64,000 bases of DNA from Pseudoips prasinana (GCA_951640165.1 OX621266.1:4154001-4218000); one strand, 5' to 3'; numbered from the stretch's first letter, positions 11,624-23,392 are shown. Notes: generated by a model from the letters alone, not told the origin. Made by a program: numbers and translations.

Positions 11624-11966
11624 CTAGTCTGTTTAGTTAAAATGTACAAAATTACTTACTATTTTATTGCATGCATCTCTTTTTATCTTCTTATACCGAG
11701 TGTCTTTTATGTTACTTTAATCAAAAACGTGGCACGTCCGTGCATCTACACACCTTATCTCCGCAATACAAACACACTTAAACACCAAATTTTAGCCTCC
11801 AATTACATAACACACACAAGTATCAAAAATCTCATATCTGATTGCCTATTTAATTCAGGAAAATATGTGTGCAATAGGGCACTGGAGTCAGCTATATATT
11901 GCAAAACTAGAATTTTATTTACGGTTGTTTTAATCTCGTACAATTTCGTTCTTCTTACCTGGGAGT

Positions 11967-13960
11967 ATGGTACTGTTAACAACTCTATACGTAAAATTCA
12001 ATGAAGTATTGAACATTCAAAAAGAAATTGACACCTATAATGTAGCCGACTCTAATGTCTGCGATGCTGACGAATGTAAAGCATTTCTACCCAATTCGAA
12101 AAAACGTCTAAATATTTTCCAACAAAACATTCGTAGCCTAAAATGCAACTTCACAGGGCTCTTACCAATTCTTGTCACAACTGGGATAAACTGGGACTGT
12201 ATAGTTCTTACGGAATGTTGGCTGCCCTCAACTCATTCCATACCACATCTAGACGGTTACGAGAACTTTGCTTCCTCGAACAACCAAACGCAGAATGAAG
12301 GTGTAGTGCTATATTACAAAAAGGACTTGCTTGTCACAGTTGAAGAACCCGTAATAAATGATGCGAACTGTCTTGTAATCACGTTAAATAATGATGATGT
12401 TGCACTTGCAATTTATAGACCCCCTAGGTATAAAAATATCAATAATTTTCTTCTATCTCTCAATCAAATCTTATTAAAATACACAAATAAACCAAACCTT
12501 ATATTGTTAGGAGATATAAATATTAACATAGCAGAGCATAGTACAGACCCGAATCTCTCACCATACCTAGATATGGTTGCATTTCATGGAATGATGCCCG
12601 CCTACACAACCGCGACGCGGAATAAAACTTGTTTAGATCATGTACTTTTGAGAACTCGACTAACAGCCCGCTGTCTTATTCTTGAGACATCGCTGACTGA
12701 TCATAATAGTGTGGCCCTTTTTATTGCCGCATGTTCTAGTCATAAGCCATTAAAAGTAATCAGACGCATTAATAATGAACTTTTAAATTTAGAACTTAAT
12801 AAGGTTGATTTTAGTTATTTATATACAGTTAGGGATGTGAATGAAGCTAACACATTTTTCCAAAATATACTTCAAACAGCTATAATTAACAACTCTAAAG
12901 AGATAAAAGTATCCAACCGGAAGAAAATTCTAAAACCTTGGATTACCCCGGGTGTATTGAAATGTCTTAGAAATCGCGATAACCTATATAAAAAATTCAA
13001 AAAGGATCCAGAAAATGAGATTTTGAAAACAACCTATAAAAGGTATAGAAACTATTGTTCATCTTTATTAAAAAAATTAAAAAGAAATTTCGACAAACTT
13101 CACCTTCAGAACGCAGGAAAGGATAGTAAGAAACTCTGGCAAATAGTTAAAAAAATTACCTACACTAATAAACAGAAAGTAGCTCCATTAGAATTAATAT
13201 GCACAAACAATCCGCAAAAATCTGTAAATGATGTAAATAACTATTTTGCAAATATAGGCCATAGTTTAGCTGATAATATTATTAAAAATAATCCCCATTC
13301 TGAATTACCCTCTCTAAATTCCAGTTGCCATTCATTTGTCCTTCTTCCAACTGACGAAGAGGAAATCAAAATACTGATTTCAAACTTGAAAAGTGACTGC
13401 GCCGTTGGACTTGACATGATATCTGCCAATATTCTTAAGGCAAACATGGACACCCTTGCCCTTCCAATTTCATACATTTGTAACTTATCCCTTGCAACCG
13501 GAGTATTCCCAAAAAGTTACAAAAAATCACGTATTCATCCAATTCACAAGAATGGGGACAGAGACTGTGTCAGTAACTACCGACCGATATCCATACTTAG
13601 TACGCTCTCAAAGATTTTGGAACGGATTATAAACAAAAGATTAGTAAATTACTTAGAGACTAAAAACCTTTTATCAACAGCACAATACGGATTCAGAGCT
13701 AATAGATCGACGTCGGATGCTGTGCTTGATCTAACAAATTATATTGTTAAGCATTTAGACGATAAAAAGAAAGTCATAGGTATATTTTTAGATCTTGCAA
13801 AAGCTTTCGACACGGTCTCTGTCCCGATTCTGGTAAAAAAACTTGAATACTTGGGCATCCGCGACCTACAGCTGAAATTGCTGCAGGATTACCTGACAGA
13901 TAGAACACAGTGTGTGGGAATTGGGGATATCATAAGCGAGGAGGCCCCTGTAACGGGTAG
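11967..13960 (+). pseudogene. LINE ORF2, endonuclease and partial reverse transcriptase
   Basis: The protein would nick target DNA and copy LINE RNA. The apurinic-type endonuclease runs from about residue 45 to 270: QQNIRS, TECWL, YRPPR, LGDININI and SLTDHNS are visible. The reverse transcriptase begins near residue 430 with NYRPISILSTLSKILE, QYGFRANRSTSD and FLDLAKAFDTV, which carries the first catalytic aspartate. The frame then runs into a 530-bp-family repeat at 13954-13960, where both sequences share 'cgggtag', so the YxDD box is lost. The remaining C-terminal end is at 14224-14331. The listed frame continues into repeat sequence to 14036, an artificial tail. Confidence 0.85.
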
Positions 13961-14225
13961 TTTTTGCCCATACATTACGTATATCTCTATCCACAAACAT
14001 ACGATTCCAATCATTCTTTTTGTGTCTTTCGTTTAATATTAGCCCCCCTATATATAAAGTAACTTCGTTTTCATTATAATACACATATATATTTCTGAAA
14101 TCGACTCTAAACAATAGTTTTTGTGTATTTTGTACTGAAAACATAGTTTTTGGTTAATTACTTATCATTTTCACAAAGTGTATATAGCTTTTATAATTGT
14201 ACTATCAAAAACTCAAGGAAACGCA
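13954..14225 (-). repeat. 530-bp-family unit J, truncated, inside LINE ORF2
   Basis: This minus-strand piece matches the 18.2-23.4 kb array from mid-frame through the 5' end of the unit. Its right junction with LINE sequence ('ggaaacgca' then 'ggctgtgagg') is exactly the junction seen at 23392-23394, so one event made both and a later duplication or recombination spread it. Confidence 0.8.
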
Positions 14226-14331
14226 GGCTGTGAGGTTGTGGAATTCTCTTCCGCCTAACATCCGTAAAATAAACACTATCACTTTATTTAAAAAACGAGT
14301 GAAAGAACATTATCTCTTATCTTCATCCTAA
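14224..14331 (+). pseudogene. LINE ORF2 C-terminal end
   Basis: The 35 residues read QAVRLWNSLPPNIRKIN and end LFKKRVKEHYLLSSS before a stop, the standard tail of CR1/Jockey-type ORF2. The same tail occurs at 23393-23500, and a related one at 49360-49395 in minus orientation. Confidence 0.75.
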
Positions 14332-14356
14332 TATTTGTGTACATTGTATATGTAGT

Positions 14357-14360
14357 ATAT

Positions 14361-14385
<25 letters not shown>
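14357..14385. repeat. (AT)n microsatellite
   Basis: A run of alternating T and A in the LINE 3' region; a longer version sits at the matching place near 23527-23576. Confidence 0.9.
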
Positions 14386-14391
<6 letters not shown>

Positions 14392-14620
14392 CTCTATTTA
14401 TGTATTATTAGTATGTAGTGTATAAATACACTTAGTATTGTATAGTTGATAATAGTTGTCTGCACACGGCATGGTCTTTTTCCAATTAGTTTCTCCTCTC
14501 GCGGGTCTGCTGGAAGATATTTCTATTGAAATAAGCAGTACCTTTGTGCAATTTTTTCTTATTTTTGTAATTTATTGTTATTTTTGTTTCTGTGTGTACA
14601 TAAATTATTAAATAAATAAA

Positions 14621-15084
14621 AAGAAGTGTGATCAATTTTAAATTTTATCTCGTCAAATTATTATTAACCACTTCTCTGAAAAATACTAGATTTAGAACGA
14701 TTAAAAGTTTCATATAGATGAGTTTTAATATACCTGGCCTAGTGCGGGCGTTGTAAAAAGTAAATAAAAATATTGGTGGCTACAGGGTTGCCAGTTTAGT
14801 GCGATATACCGCGCAGGCGGTCTACTCTCCCCCAATCTTACGAATATACTATCGATCAGGTCACATGTCCTGACGAGAGTTTAACAATTTTTACCTATCC
14901 TTAAAAAGAACACAGTGCCGCTAAAGAAGACTTCACTTCGAAAAAATCATTTGTTTTGGTAAAAAAAGTGATTCCTAATACATTGTCTACTTCTCTCAAT
15001 ATGTTTCGTTTACGTGTTAATGAAGCGCGTGGAAGTACTTGCGGAATAAAAAGTATCCAGGTAATTAACTATCTGTGCCCCAAA
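14621..15084 (+). repeat. Repeat R, copy 2
   Basis: It matches 171-634 at a constant offset of 14450. The first 46 bases of the family are missing and the copy abuts the A-rich tail of the LINE at 14620, so the LINE insertion or a deletion removed its start. Confidence 0.75.
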
Positions 15085-15513
15085 GGAGATACCCTATTTC
15101 AGGCCTAACCGTTACATCAATCAGATATGTACCAAAAAATCCGTCTATTTTTCGTAAATCATCCACCGAAATCTTAGCCTTTTACAATGGCCAAGTGTAG
15201 AAAATAGGCAATTTAATATATTTTGTTTTAAACAGCCTATGTAAACCGCTACACTACTTATTTCATTCTATGTTACTAACTTCACAAACGCTAGTTATCC
15301 ATCTATAGAGCTCACCATAAAAATATGATCGATTAAATGGAAATCAATACTTATACAAATAATTAAATAAGACTTCATTGTTATAGTCTTATTATTTATT
15401 TAGGAATTACAATAAATGTGTAATAAAAAATGTATCGAATCAAGTATTATGAATGTAAGCTGAATTAAAAAACATTAAAAGCAATACATAATCGATAAAA
15501 TCGATTGCGTTAC

Positions 15514-15516
<3 letters not shown>
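15085..15516. other. No recognised gene
   Basis: AT-rich sequence between repeat R and the poly(T) start of the next LINE. Nothing supported. Confidence 0.5.
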
Positions 15517-15549
<33 letters not shown>

Positions 15550-18242
15550 ATTAAGGCTTACCAACTAAATACATGTTAAACATTACTACACGACAATGTA
15601 TTAAGGTGATCAGACATGCATCTAAATTAAAGGTAGGCACAACATTAACAGAATAATAATAATTAAAAGCTAGGTACACGCATTAAACATAAAAAAGAAA
15701 CTTACTTACATCAGTACATATAAGATAAGTATGTGTTGTTGTACACAGACAACAGTGTTCTTTACTTACATGTTTTTAAAAATAGCTGTTTTAAACAAAA
15801 TTAGTTTGCCCCCCAAAACATCTAGATCGCAATTATAAAATAATTCATTACATTTTCTGAGGATGTAAGTATAAGGGGCATTATAACCATATCTATTTCT
15901 ATTAAAGTCTATCGAAAAAGGTATATAATTATGTACTCTGGCAGATGGTCTAGGCACATTTGAACTCAACTGACCTACTAATTCTTGACAGTCTACGGTG
16001 TGGTTTATAATTTTGAACAGGAAAGTCAAACCCAAGAAGTTCCTACGCCAACGTAATGATTTCATCTTGAAGTGGTTCAGTCTGTCGTCGTAATGTTTAA
16101 TACTACGTTTGATACCGGCTATTGCAGAGATTCTTCTTACAAATCTTTTCTGTATATTTTCTAAGCGTTGAATACTATTTTCATAATTGGGATACCAAAC
16201 AAAAGAACAGTATTCAAGGTGGCTGCGCACTAATGAGAAGTAGAGGGTCTTTAAAGCAGGAAGAGACTTAAATTGCCTAGTGTTGCGATAAATAAATGAC
16301 AACATGCGTAGACATTTACTGACAGTGTTATCTACGTGTTTATTAAATCGCATCTCAGAGTCTACCAGAATACCCAAGTCTCGAACCTCGGTAACCACAT
16401 CTAACACCTGATCTTTCATAGTATAGGAAGTAAGAAATTTATTTCTTTTTCGGGAGAACTTGATGTGATGGCATTTGTTAATATTTAATAGCATGGCATT
16501 ATTGTCACACCAACCACACAATCTGTCCACATCATCTTGCAAAAGTCTACGATCCTCTTCACAGTTAACTATTTTTGATAATTTCAAGTCATCAGCGTAC
16601 ATCTCGAAATTAGAATTGCGTATACCATATTTAATGTCGTCCACAAACATTATAAATAACACGGGACCGACGTGCGAGCCCTGCGGTACTCCGGACGTTG
16701 GAATAAAAACATCAGAGGTATATCCGTTAACGACTACTTTAGCGGGTCGTTGGATTAAATATGACTTAAACCAGTCCAGTAGAGATCCCTTGATACAGTA
16801 TATAGTGCTCAGCTTCTGCAAAAGAATATTGTGATTCACTTTATCAAATGCTTTGCTAAAGTCGCTATAAACAGCGTCAACTTCATTGCCTCTACTTAAA
16901 TCTCTTATAATTCGGTCAACAAAAGTAATAAGATTTGTGCCTGTGGATCTGTTTTTAATAAAACCGTGCTGATGGCTCGTGATGGTATGTTTAATGTGCC
17001 ATGTTATAAATGGGCACAATAATGCTTCAAAAACCTTAGCAAAAACAGAGAGAATACTTACAGGTCTGTAGTTACTGATGTCAGATTTATCACCAGTTTT
17101 AGGGATAGGGACAACAATTGCTTGCTTCCAGATTTCCGGAAATCTGCCCTCCATCAGAAATCTATTATAAAGTATTTCTAGTGCCTCAGATAAAGCGCTT
17201 GCGCATTCCCTTAAAAAGATTGGAGGTATGCCATCAGGGCCCGCTCCCTTTGAGATGTCTAAGCTCTTTAAATGTTTCTCGATATTACTCTTCAAGAGAT
17301 AAATATCACTTAAGTTGTTCTGATGACCAACGATCTGAGTAGTGTAATTATACGTGCTACTTTGCGATGGAGGATCGTAGACTGATGCAAAATTTGCGGC
17401 AAATAGGTTTGCGATATCTTTGCCGGCACTTGCTACTATATTATTGAATTTCATGCTTTTAGGGATGACACTATTACAATTACGTTTACTTTTTATGTAG
17501 GACCAAAAATGTTTAGGGTTTTTACTAATATTTTCCTGGATAATTCTTAAATACTTTTGATATTCGTCTTTAATAATTTTGTTTGATCTTTCTTTTAAAA
17601 TACTTACTAAACTCATACTCATCTCGTTTATTTTTATACTTGATCATGTTTCGACGACGATTTTCCTTTTCGTGAAGCAGTTTTATTAAGTTTTTACTAT
17701 ACCATAACTGGTATATGTTATTGTTTGATTTTTGGTATGGAATGACTTCAAATATTATCTTTCTAAGCAAATTGTAAAACATGTCAACAGCTGTATCTAT
17801 TGTAACACTTGATTGTAAGGCAAGCCTCCAGTCAATCTCAGATAAGCGTTTTCTAACCTCTACATAATCAGCTTTATAGTACTTAAAATTAGGTGTAGTT
17901 TTAACCTTTAGTGTTGGTGGAAGATTAAGATGAATAGTTATGTCTAATGGAGGATGGAATTCGTCAATTTTAGAAATCATGTCAGTTGATGCAGAGACCT
18001 CAATGGGTCGTTTCATGTTTGAAATTACTAGATCAAGTATTCTATTTTGTTTATTTAAGATACGATTAAATTGCTTCAAACCATTAGCCGACAGAAAGTC
18101 AATAAAGGCTTTAGAAATATTGTTACCAGAAGAGACGGGTTTCATATGGGATGAGTTGTGGGTCCACTCAATGAAGCTCATATTAAAATCACCTATTAAA
18201 ATTGCAGAATCGGTATTATCAATATATATATCTCTATAATAT
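15517..18242 (-). mobile_element. Jockey-like LINE, 5'-truncated, minus strand
   Basis: The poly(T) run 15517-15543 is the poly(A) tail read from the other strand, giving the 3' end. Coding sequence follows to 18242, where 530-bp-family repeat begins, so the 5' part including ORF1 is missing. Confidence 0.85.
15766..18242 (-). pseudogene. LINE ORF2: endonuclease end and full reverse transcriptase
   Basis: Starting at 18242 the frame shows IGDFN, the end of the endonuclease, followed by a linker rich in basic residues. A frameshift between about 17622 and 17570 moves reading to the frame that ends at 15766. The reverse transcriptase is otherwise complete: GPDGIPP, NYRPVSILSVFAKVFE, QHGFIKNRST, SDFSKAFDKV, GVPQGSHVGP and the catalytic YADD in FEMYADDLKL, then the thumb region and a C-terminal tail. 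The length after the endonuclease (about 620 residues) is usual for Jockey-type ORF2. Loss of the 5' part and the frameshift make it inactive on its own. Confidence 0.85.
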
Positions 18243-18505
18243 TATTTATTAACCTGTTAGCTCTCGTCGAGACGCATCCAACGACATCAAACACACGGTG
18301 ATCGCACCAGAATTTCATAAGATATTCGCAAGTTTAGAATTTTCATCACCCGAACCGAGGTTACGAGGCGGGTAGTTTTTGCCCATACATTACGTATATC
18401 TCTATCCACAAACATACGATTCCAATCATTCTTTTTGTGTCTATCGTTTAATATTAGCCCCCCTATATATAAAGTAACTTCGTTTTCATTATTAAACACA
18501 TACCT
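18243..18505 (-). repeat. 530-bp unit I (minus, partial)
   Basis: It carries the frame from its stop back to about the EVTLY region, then flips directly into a plus-strand partial unit at 18507. The head-to-head joint forms a short perfect-looking palindrome around 'attaaacac'. Confidence 0.8.
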
Positions 18506-18565
18506 TTAGAGTCGATTTTAGAAATATATATGTGTATTATAATGAAAACGAAGTTACTTTATATA

Positions 18566-19618
18566 GGTTCCCTATCCATTAGCATAAAATTTTAAGACCT
18601 AATATAACTTAGCATAATGTTGTTTGGCATAATTATATTTTCGCATAATATAATTACGCATAACAGCTCATGCATAATTTTTTTAAGCATTATGTCTGCA
18701 ACCATAATAATGATTAGGCATAATATTTTAAAGCATAAACTTATTAAGCATAAAGTTCTAAAGCATAACTTTTTTAAGTATAAAGTTATAAAGCATAACT
18801 TTTTTAAGCTTAATATCCTAAAGCATAAAAGTTAAGCATAAATAACGCATAAAAAATATTAAAACATATTTTTATAGGTATAACAGTGAAATAATTATTA
18901 ACACCTAGAATATTAGACACTATACACGTTTATACAATATTATTATGCTAGCGTTGATTATGCGAAGCATGCAGCAGGCAGGGTTTCTGTGACGGCTCCG
19001 GCGCTGCGGCCCTCCGGCGGCCCCACGCGTGCTAATCGTCGCAGACGGCTTTCGCTCACCACCGCAGCCTCGGCGAAGCCGGCCAGCCTCAGCCGCGGCG
19101 GCTCGCTCGCAGCCGCCTGCTCCTCAGCCCGCGGGCCGCCTCGCCCCTACACGCCTACGCGATTTTAAATAACACTCTAGGGGTAGGACAAACAAGACTA
19201 CATGAAGTCGCTTTTGCAGCAAATCGGTTCTGTGACTAACTTTTGTTGAAGTTAACTGATTTAAGTTAACTAATGTAAAATGTCATGTATATTTATAATA
19301 AATCATTTGCATGAACATTGTTTTTGTTATTTATATTAATTGTATGCCTAAATATTATTATGCTAATAGCCATTAGGCCTACTAACGTTATGCTAAAAGT
19401 CTTTAGGCCTACTAACGTTATGCTAATAGTCATTAGGCCTACTAACGTTATGGGAATCAAATTTATGCCAAAACAAATTAGTCTTTAACATGATTATGCC
19501 AACATAAAATGTATGCCTAAAAAAAGTATGCCAAAGTATTATTATGCCAAAACAAATTGTGCCAAAATCGTTATGCCGAAGTATTGACAAAAAACATTAT
19601 GCGAAAAGAAGGGATCCC
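18566..19618. mobile_element. 1,053-bp transposon with GCATAA subterminal repeats, inside a 530-bp unit
   Basis: The interrupted unit reads CTTTATATA on both sides (18557-18565 and 19619-19627), a 9-bp or 8-bp target-site duplication. The ends are weakly inverted: GGTTCCCTATC on the left against GGGATCCCTTC from the right. The left 300 bp holds about 14 GCATAA words and the right 260 bp about 8 TTATGC words, that is the same motif inverted. The middle (18960-19165) is strikingly GC-rich in an AT-rich setting. No transposase frame is present, so it would depend on another element. An 8-bp duplication would suggest hAT and a 9-bp one Mutator-like; I cannot decide. Confidence 0.7.
18960..19165. 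other. GC-rich core of the GCATAA transposon
   Basis: About 200 bp rich in 'ggcggcc', 'gccgc' and 'gcggcgg' strings, unlike anything else within 5 kb. Frames are short and broken. It may be captured host sequence or a structured element; nothing more can be supported. Confidence 0.5.
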
Positions 19619-20062
19619 CTTTATATATAGGGGGGCTAATATTAAACGATAGACACAAAAAGCATGATTGGAATCGTATGTTTGTGGATAAAGATATACG
19701 TAATGTATGGGCAAAAACTACCCGCCTCGTAACCTCGGTTCGGGTGATGAAAATTCTAAACTTGCGAATATCTTATGAAATTCTGGTGCGATCACCGTGT
19801 GTTTGATGTTGTTGGATGCGTCTCGACAAGAACTAACAGTTTAATAAATAAACAGATTAGGGTACGCTAGAAAACTAATTAGATATCACTAAAAAACTAT
19901 AATTTGTAGTAGAAAATTAGGCTTTATATCAAAGAACTCAAAGATCATGTGTCTTACAACCGCAAATAGGGTGTTGGCGGATGCATTTCCTTGAGTTTTT
20001 GATATTACAATTATAAAAGATATATACAATTTGTAAAAATAATAAGTAATTGACCAAAAACT

Positions 20063-20365
20063 ATGTTTTCAGTACAAAATACACAAAAACTATTGTTTAG
20101 AGTCGATTTTAGAAATATATATGTGTATAATAATGAAAACAAAGTTACTTTATATATAGGGGGGCTAATATTAAACGATAGACACAAAAAGAATGATTGG
20201 AATCGTATGTTTGTGGATAGAGATATACGTAATGTATGGGCAAAAACTACCCGCCTCGTAACCTCGGTTCGGGTGATGAAAATTCTAAACTTGCGAATAT
20301 CTTATGAAATACTGGTGCGATCACCGTGTGTGCGATGTCGTTGGATGCGTCCGGACGAAAGCTAA
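20063..20365 (+). repeat. 530-bp unit A open frame (100 aa)
   Basis: The frame begins MFSVQNTQKLLFRV and ends MRPDES, followed by TAA and 'caggtaagtaa', a strong donor-like sequence. No known domain is recognised. Whether it is translated is unknown. Confidence 0.5.
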
Positions 20366-20591
20366 CAGGTAAGTAAATAAACAGATTAGGGTACAGTAGA
20401 AAACTAATTAGATATCACTAAAAAACTATAATTTGTAGTAGAAAATTAGGCTTTATACCAAAGAACTCAAAGATCATGTGTCTTACAACCGCAAATAGGG
20501 TGTTGGCGAATGCGTTTCCTTGAGTTTTTGATAGTACAATTATAAAAGCTATATACACTTTGTAAAAATAATAAGTAATCGACCAAAAACT

Positions 20592-20894
20592 ATGTTTTCA
20601 GTACAAAATACACAAAAACTATTGTTTAGAGTCGATTTCAGAAATATATATGTGTATTATAATGAAAACAAAGTTACTTTATATAAAGGGGAGCTAATAT
20701 TAAACGAAAGACACAAAAAGAATGATTGGAATCGTATGTTTGTGGATAGAGATATACGTAATGTATGGGCAAAAACTACCCGCCTCGTAACCTCGGTTCG
20801 GGTGATGAAAATTCTAAACTTGCGAATATCTTATGAAATACTGGTGCGATCACCGTGTGTGTGGTGTCGTTGGATGCGTCTCGACGAGAGCTAA
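20592..20894 (+). repeat. 530-bp unit B open frame (100 aa)
   Basis: Full-length frame with changes LYKGELILNER in place of LYIGGLILNDR and W for R near the C-terminus. The donor-like sequence is 'catgtaagtaa'. Confidence 0.5.
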
Positions 20895-21122
20895 CATGTA
20901 AGTAAATAAACAGACTAGTGTACACTAGAAAACTAATTAGATATACAACAAAAAAACTATAATTTGTAGTAGAAAATTAGGCTTTATACCAAAGAACTCA
21001 AAGATCATGTGACTTACAACCGCAAATAGGGTGTTGGCGGATGCATTTCCTTGAGTTTTTTATATAACAGTTATAAAAGCTATATACACTATGTAAAAAT
21101 AATAAGTAATTGACCAAAAACT

Positions 21123-21425
21123 ATGTTTTCAGTACAAAATACACAAAAACTATTGTTTAGAGTCGATTTTAGAAATATATATGTGTATTATAATGAAAAC
21201 GAAGTTAGTATATATATAGGGCGGCTAATATTAAACGATAGACACAAAAAGAATGATTGTAATCGTATGTTTGAGGATAGAGATAAACGTAATGTATGGG
21301 CAAAAACTACCCGCCTCGTAACCTCGGTTCGGGTGATGAAAATTCTAAACTTGCGAATATCTTATGAAATTCTGATGCGATTACCGTGTGTGCGGTGTCG
21401 TTGGATGCGTCTCAACGAGAACTAA
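21123..21425 (+). repeat. 530-bp unit C open frame (100 aa)
   Basis: The most diverged full-length frame: VSIYIGRL, NDCNRMFEDRDKR and LMRLPC differ from its neighbours, yet no stop has arisen. The donor-like site is weakened to 'caggtaaataa'. Confidence 0.5.
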
Positions 21426-21651
21426 CAGGTAAATAAATAAACAAATTAGGGTACGATAGAAAACTAATTAGATATCACTAAAAAACTATAATTTGTAGTA
21501 GAAAATTAGGCTTTATACCAAAGAACTCAAAGATCATGTGACTTACAACCGCAAATAGGGTGTTGGCGGATGCATTTCCTTGAGTTTTTTATATAACAGT
21601 TATAAAAGCTATATACACTATGTAAAAATAATAAGTAATTGACCAAAAACT

Positions 21652-21999
21652 ATGTTTTCAGTATAAAATACACAAAAACTATTGTTTAGAGTCGATTTTA
21701 GAAATATATATGTGTATTATAATGAAAACGAAGTTACTTTATATATAGGGGGGCTAATATTAAACGATAGACACAAAAAGAATGATTGGAATCGTATGTT
21801 TGTGGATAGAGATATACGTAATGTATGGGCAAAAACTACCCGCCTCGTAACCTCGGTTCAGGTGATGAAAATTCTAAACTTGCGAATATCTTATGAAATT
21901 CTGGTGCGATCACCGTTTGTGCGGTGTCGTTGGATGCGTCTCAACGAGACCTAACAGGTTAGTTAACAAACAGATTAGGGTACAGTAGAAAACTAATTA
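21652..21999 (+). repeat. 530-bp unit D, frame with an early stop, ends at an inversion
   Basis: A C-to-T change makes codon 5 TAA (21664-21666); the rest of the frame (from 21682) stays open to 21954. Unit F on the other strand has the same change, so D and F are sister copies. The unit stops about 45 bp past the frame, where minus-strand unit E begins. Confidence 0.65.
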
Positions 22000-22002
22000 G
22001 TA

Positions 22003-22435
22003 TAGTATTTCATAAGATATTCGCAAGTTTAGAATTTTTATCACCCGAACCGAGGTTACGAGGCGGGTAGTTTTTGCCCATACATTACGTATATCTCTAT
22101 CCACAAACATACGATTCCAATAATTCTTTTTGTGTCTATCGTTTGATATTAGCCCCCCTATATATAAAGTAACTTCGTTTTCATTATAATACACATATAT
22201 ATTTCTAAAATCGACTCTAAACAATAGTTTTTGTGTATTTTGTACTGAAAACATAGTTTTTGGTCAATTACTTATTATTTTTACATAGTGTATATAGCTT
22301 TTATAATTGTACTATCAAAAACTCAAGGAAACGCATCCGCAAACCCCCAATTTGCGGTTGTAAGACACATGATCTTTGAGTTCTTTGGTATAAAGCCCAA
22401 TTTTCTACTACAAATTATAGTTTTTTTGTTGTATA
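22003..22435 (-). repeat. 530-bp unit E (minus), 85-aa frame
   Basis: It lacks the last 15 codons and joins unit D tail to tail. Units D and E form inverted arms of roughly 250 bp about 110 bp apart, so a transcript across 21650-22260 would fold back on itself. Confidence 0.7.
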
Positions 22436-22965
22436 TCTAATTAGTTCTTTAGTGTACCTTAGTGTGTTTATTTACTTACATGTTAGCTCTTGTCGAGACG
22501 CATCCAACGACACCGCACACACGGTGATCGCACCAGTATTTCATAAGATAGTCGCAAGTTTAGAATTTTCATCACCCGAACCGAGGTTACGAGGCGGGTA
22601 GTTTTTGCCCATACATTACGTATATCTCTATCCACAAACATACGATTCCAATCATGCTTTTTGTGTCTATCGTTTAATATTAGCCCCCCTATATATAAAG
22701 TAACTTCGTTTTCATTATAATACACATATATATTTCTAAAATCGACTCTAAACAATAGTTTTTGTGTATTTTATACTGAAAACATAGTTTTTGGTCAATT
22801 ACTTATTATTTTTACATAGTGTATATAGCTTTTATAATTGTACTATCAAAAACTCAAGGAAACGCATCCGCCAACACCCTATTTGCGGTTGTAAGACACA
22901 TGATCTTTGAGTTCTTTGGTATAAAGCCTAATTTTCCTACAAATTATAGTTTTTTAGTGATATCT
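22436..22965 (-). repeat. 530-bp unit F (minus), early stop shared with D
   Basis: Codon 5 is TAA (22773-22771 on the minus strand) as in unit D; the remainder, 22755 down to 22483, is open. Confidence 0.65.
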
Positions 22966-23392
22966 AATTAGTTTTCTACTGTACCCTAGTCTGTTTATTT
23001 ACTTACATGTTAGTTCTTGTCAAGACGCATCCAACGACACCGCACACACGGTGATCGCACCAGTATTTCATAAGATATTCGCAAGTTTAGAATTTTCATC
23101 ACCCGAACCGAGGTTACGAGGCGGGTAGTTTTTGCCCATACATTACGTATATCTCTATCCACAAACATACGATTCCAATCATTCTTTTTGTGTCTTTCGT
23201 TTAATATTAGCCCCCCTATATATAAAGTAACTTCGTTTTCATTATAATACACATATATATTTCTGAAATCGACTCTAAACAATAGTTTTTGTGTATTTTG
23301 TACTGAAAACATAGTTTTTGGTTAATTACTTATTATTTTCACAAAGTGTATATAGCTTTTATAATTGTACTATCAAAAACTCAAGGAAACGC
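22966..23392 (-). repeat. 530-bp unit G (minus), 100-aa frame, fused to a LINE tail
   Basis: Full-length frame from 23312 to 23010. Its far end joins LINE ORF2 tail sequence at 23393, the same joint as at 14224. Confidence 0.7.

Larger units (their letters stand above)
10451..14620 (+). mobile_element. CR1/Jockey-like LINE, two ORFs, disrupted in ORF2
   Basis: The element has a 5' region with short tandem repeats, ORF1, ORF2 with endonuclease and half of the reverse transcriptase, a 530-bp-family repeat fragment (13954-14225), then the ORF2 C-terminus and a 3' untranslated region ending in AAATAAATAAA. Its 3' region holds 'cgcgggtctgctggaag', seen also in minus orientation at 49170-49190, so the family is present at least twice. 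Confidence 0.8.
18243..23392. repeat. Array of 530-bp units in both orientations
   Basis: The order is one minus unit (18243-18505), then five plus units (the first split by a transposon, the others starting at 20063, 20592, 21123 and 21652), then three minus units ending at 23392. Plus-unit spacing is 529, 531 and 529 bp. Each unit has a 300-bp open segment and a spacer of about 230 bp with 'ttataccaaagaactcaaag'. The open segment is preceded by 'tatgttttcag' and in several copies followed by 'aacaggtaagtaa', which look like 3' and 5' splice sites. Adjacent inverted copies meet near 18506 and 22003. Single units also occur at 13954-14225 and 60698-61110. I do not recognise the family. Confidence 0.85.

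Noticed and set aside
11642..12004. 120-codon frame between LINE ORF1 and ORF2
   Set aside because: It overlaps the ORF2 start, has low-complexity hydrophobic content and no known counterpart in related LINEs; probably chance in the inter-ORF region.
18590..18860. GCATAA repeats as a telomeric or satellite array
   Set aside because: The motif spacing is irregular and the cluster is mirrored at the other end of a discrete 1,053-bp insertion with target duplication, which fits transposon subterminal repeats better.
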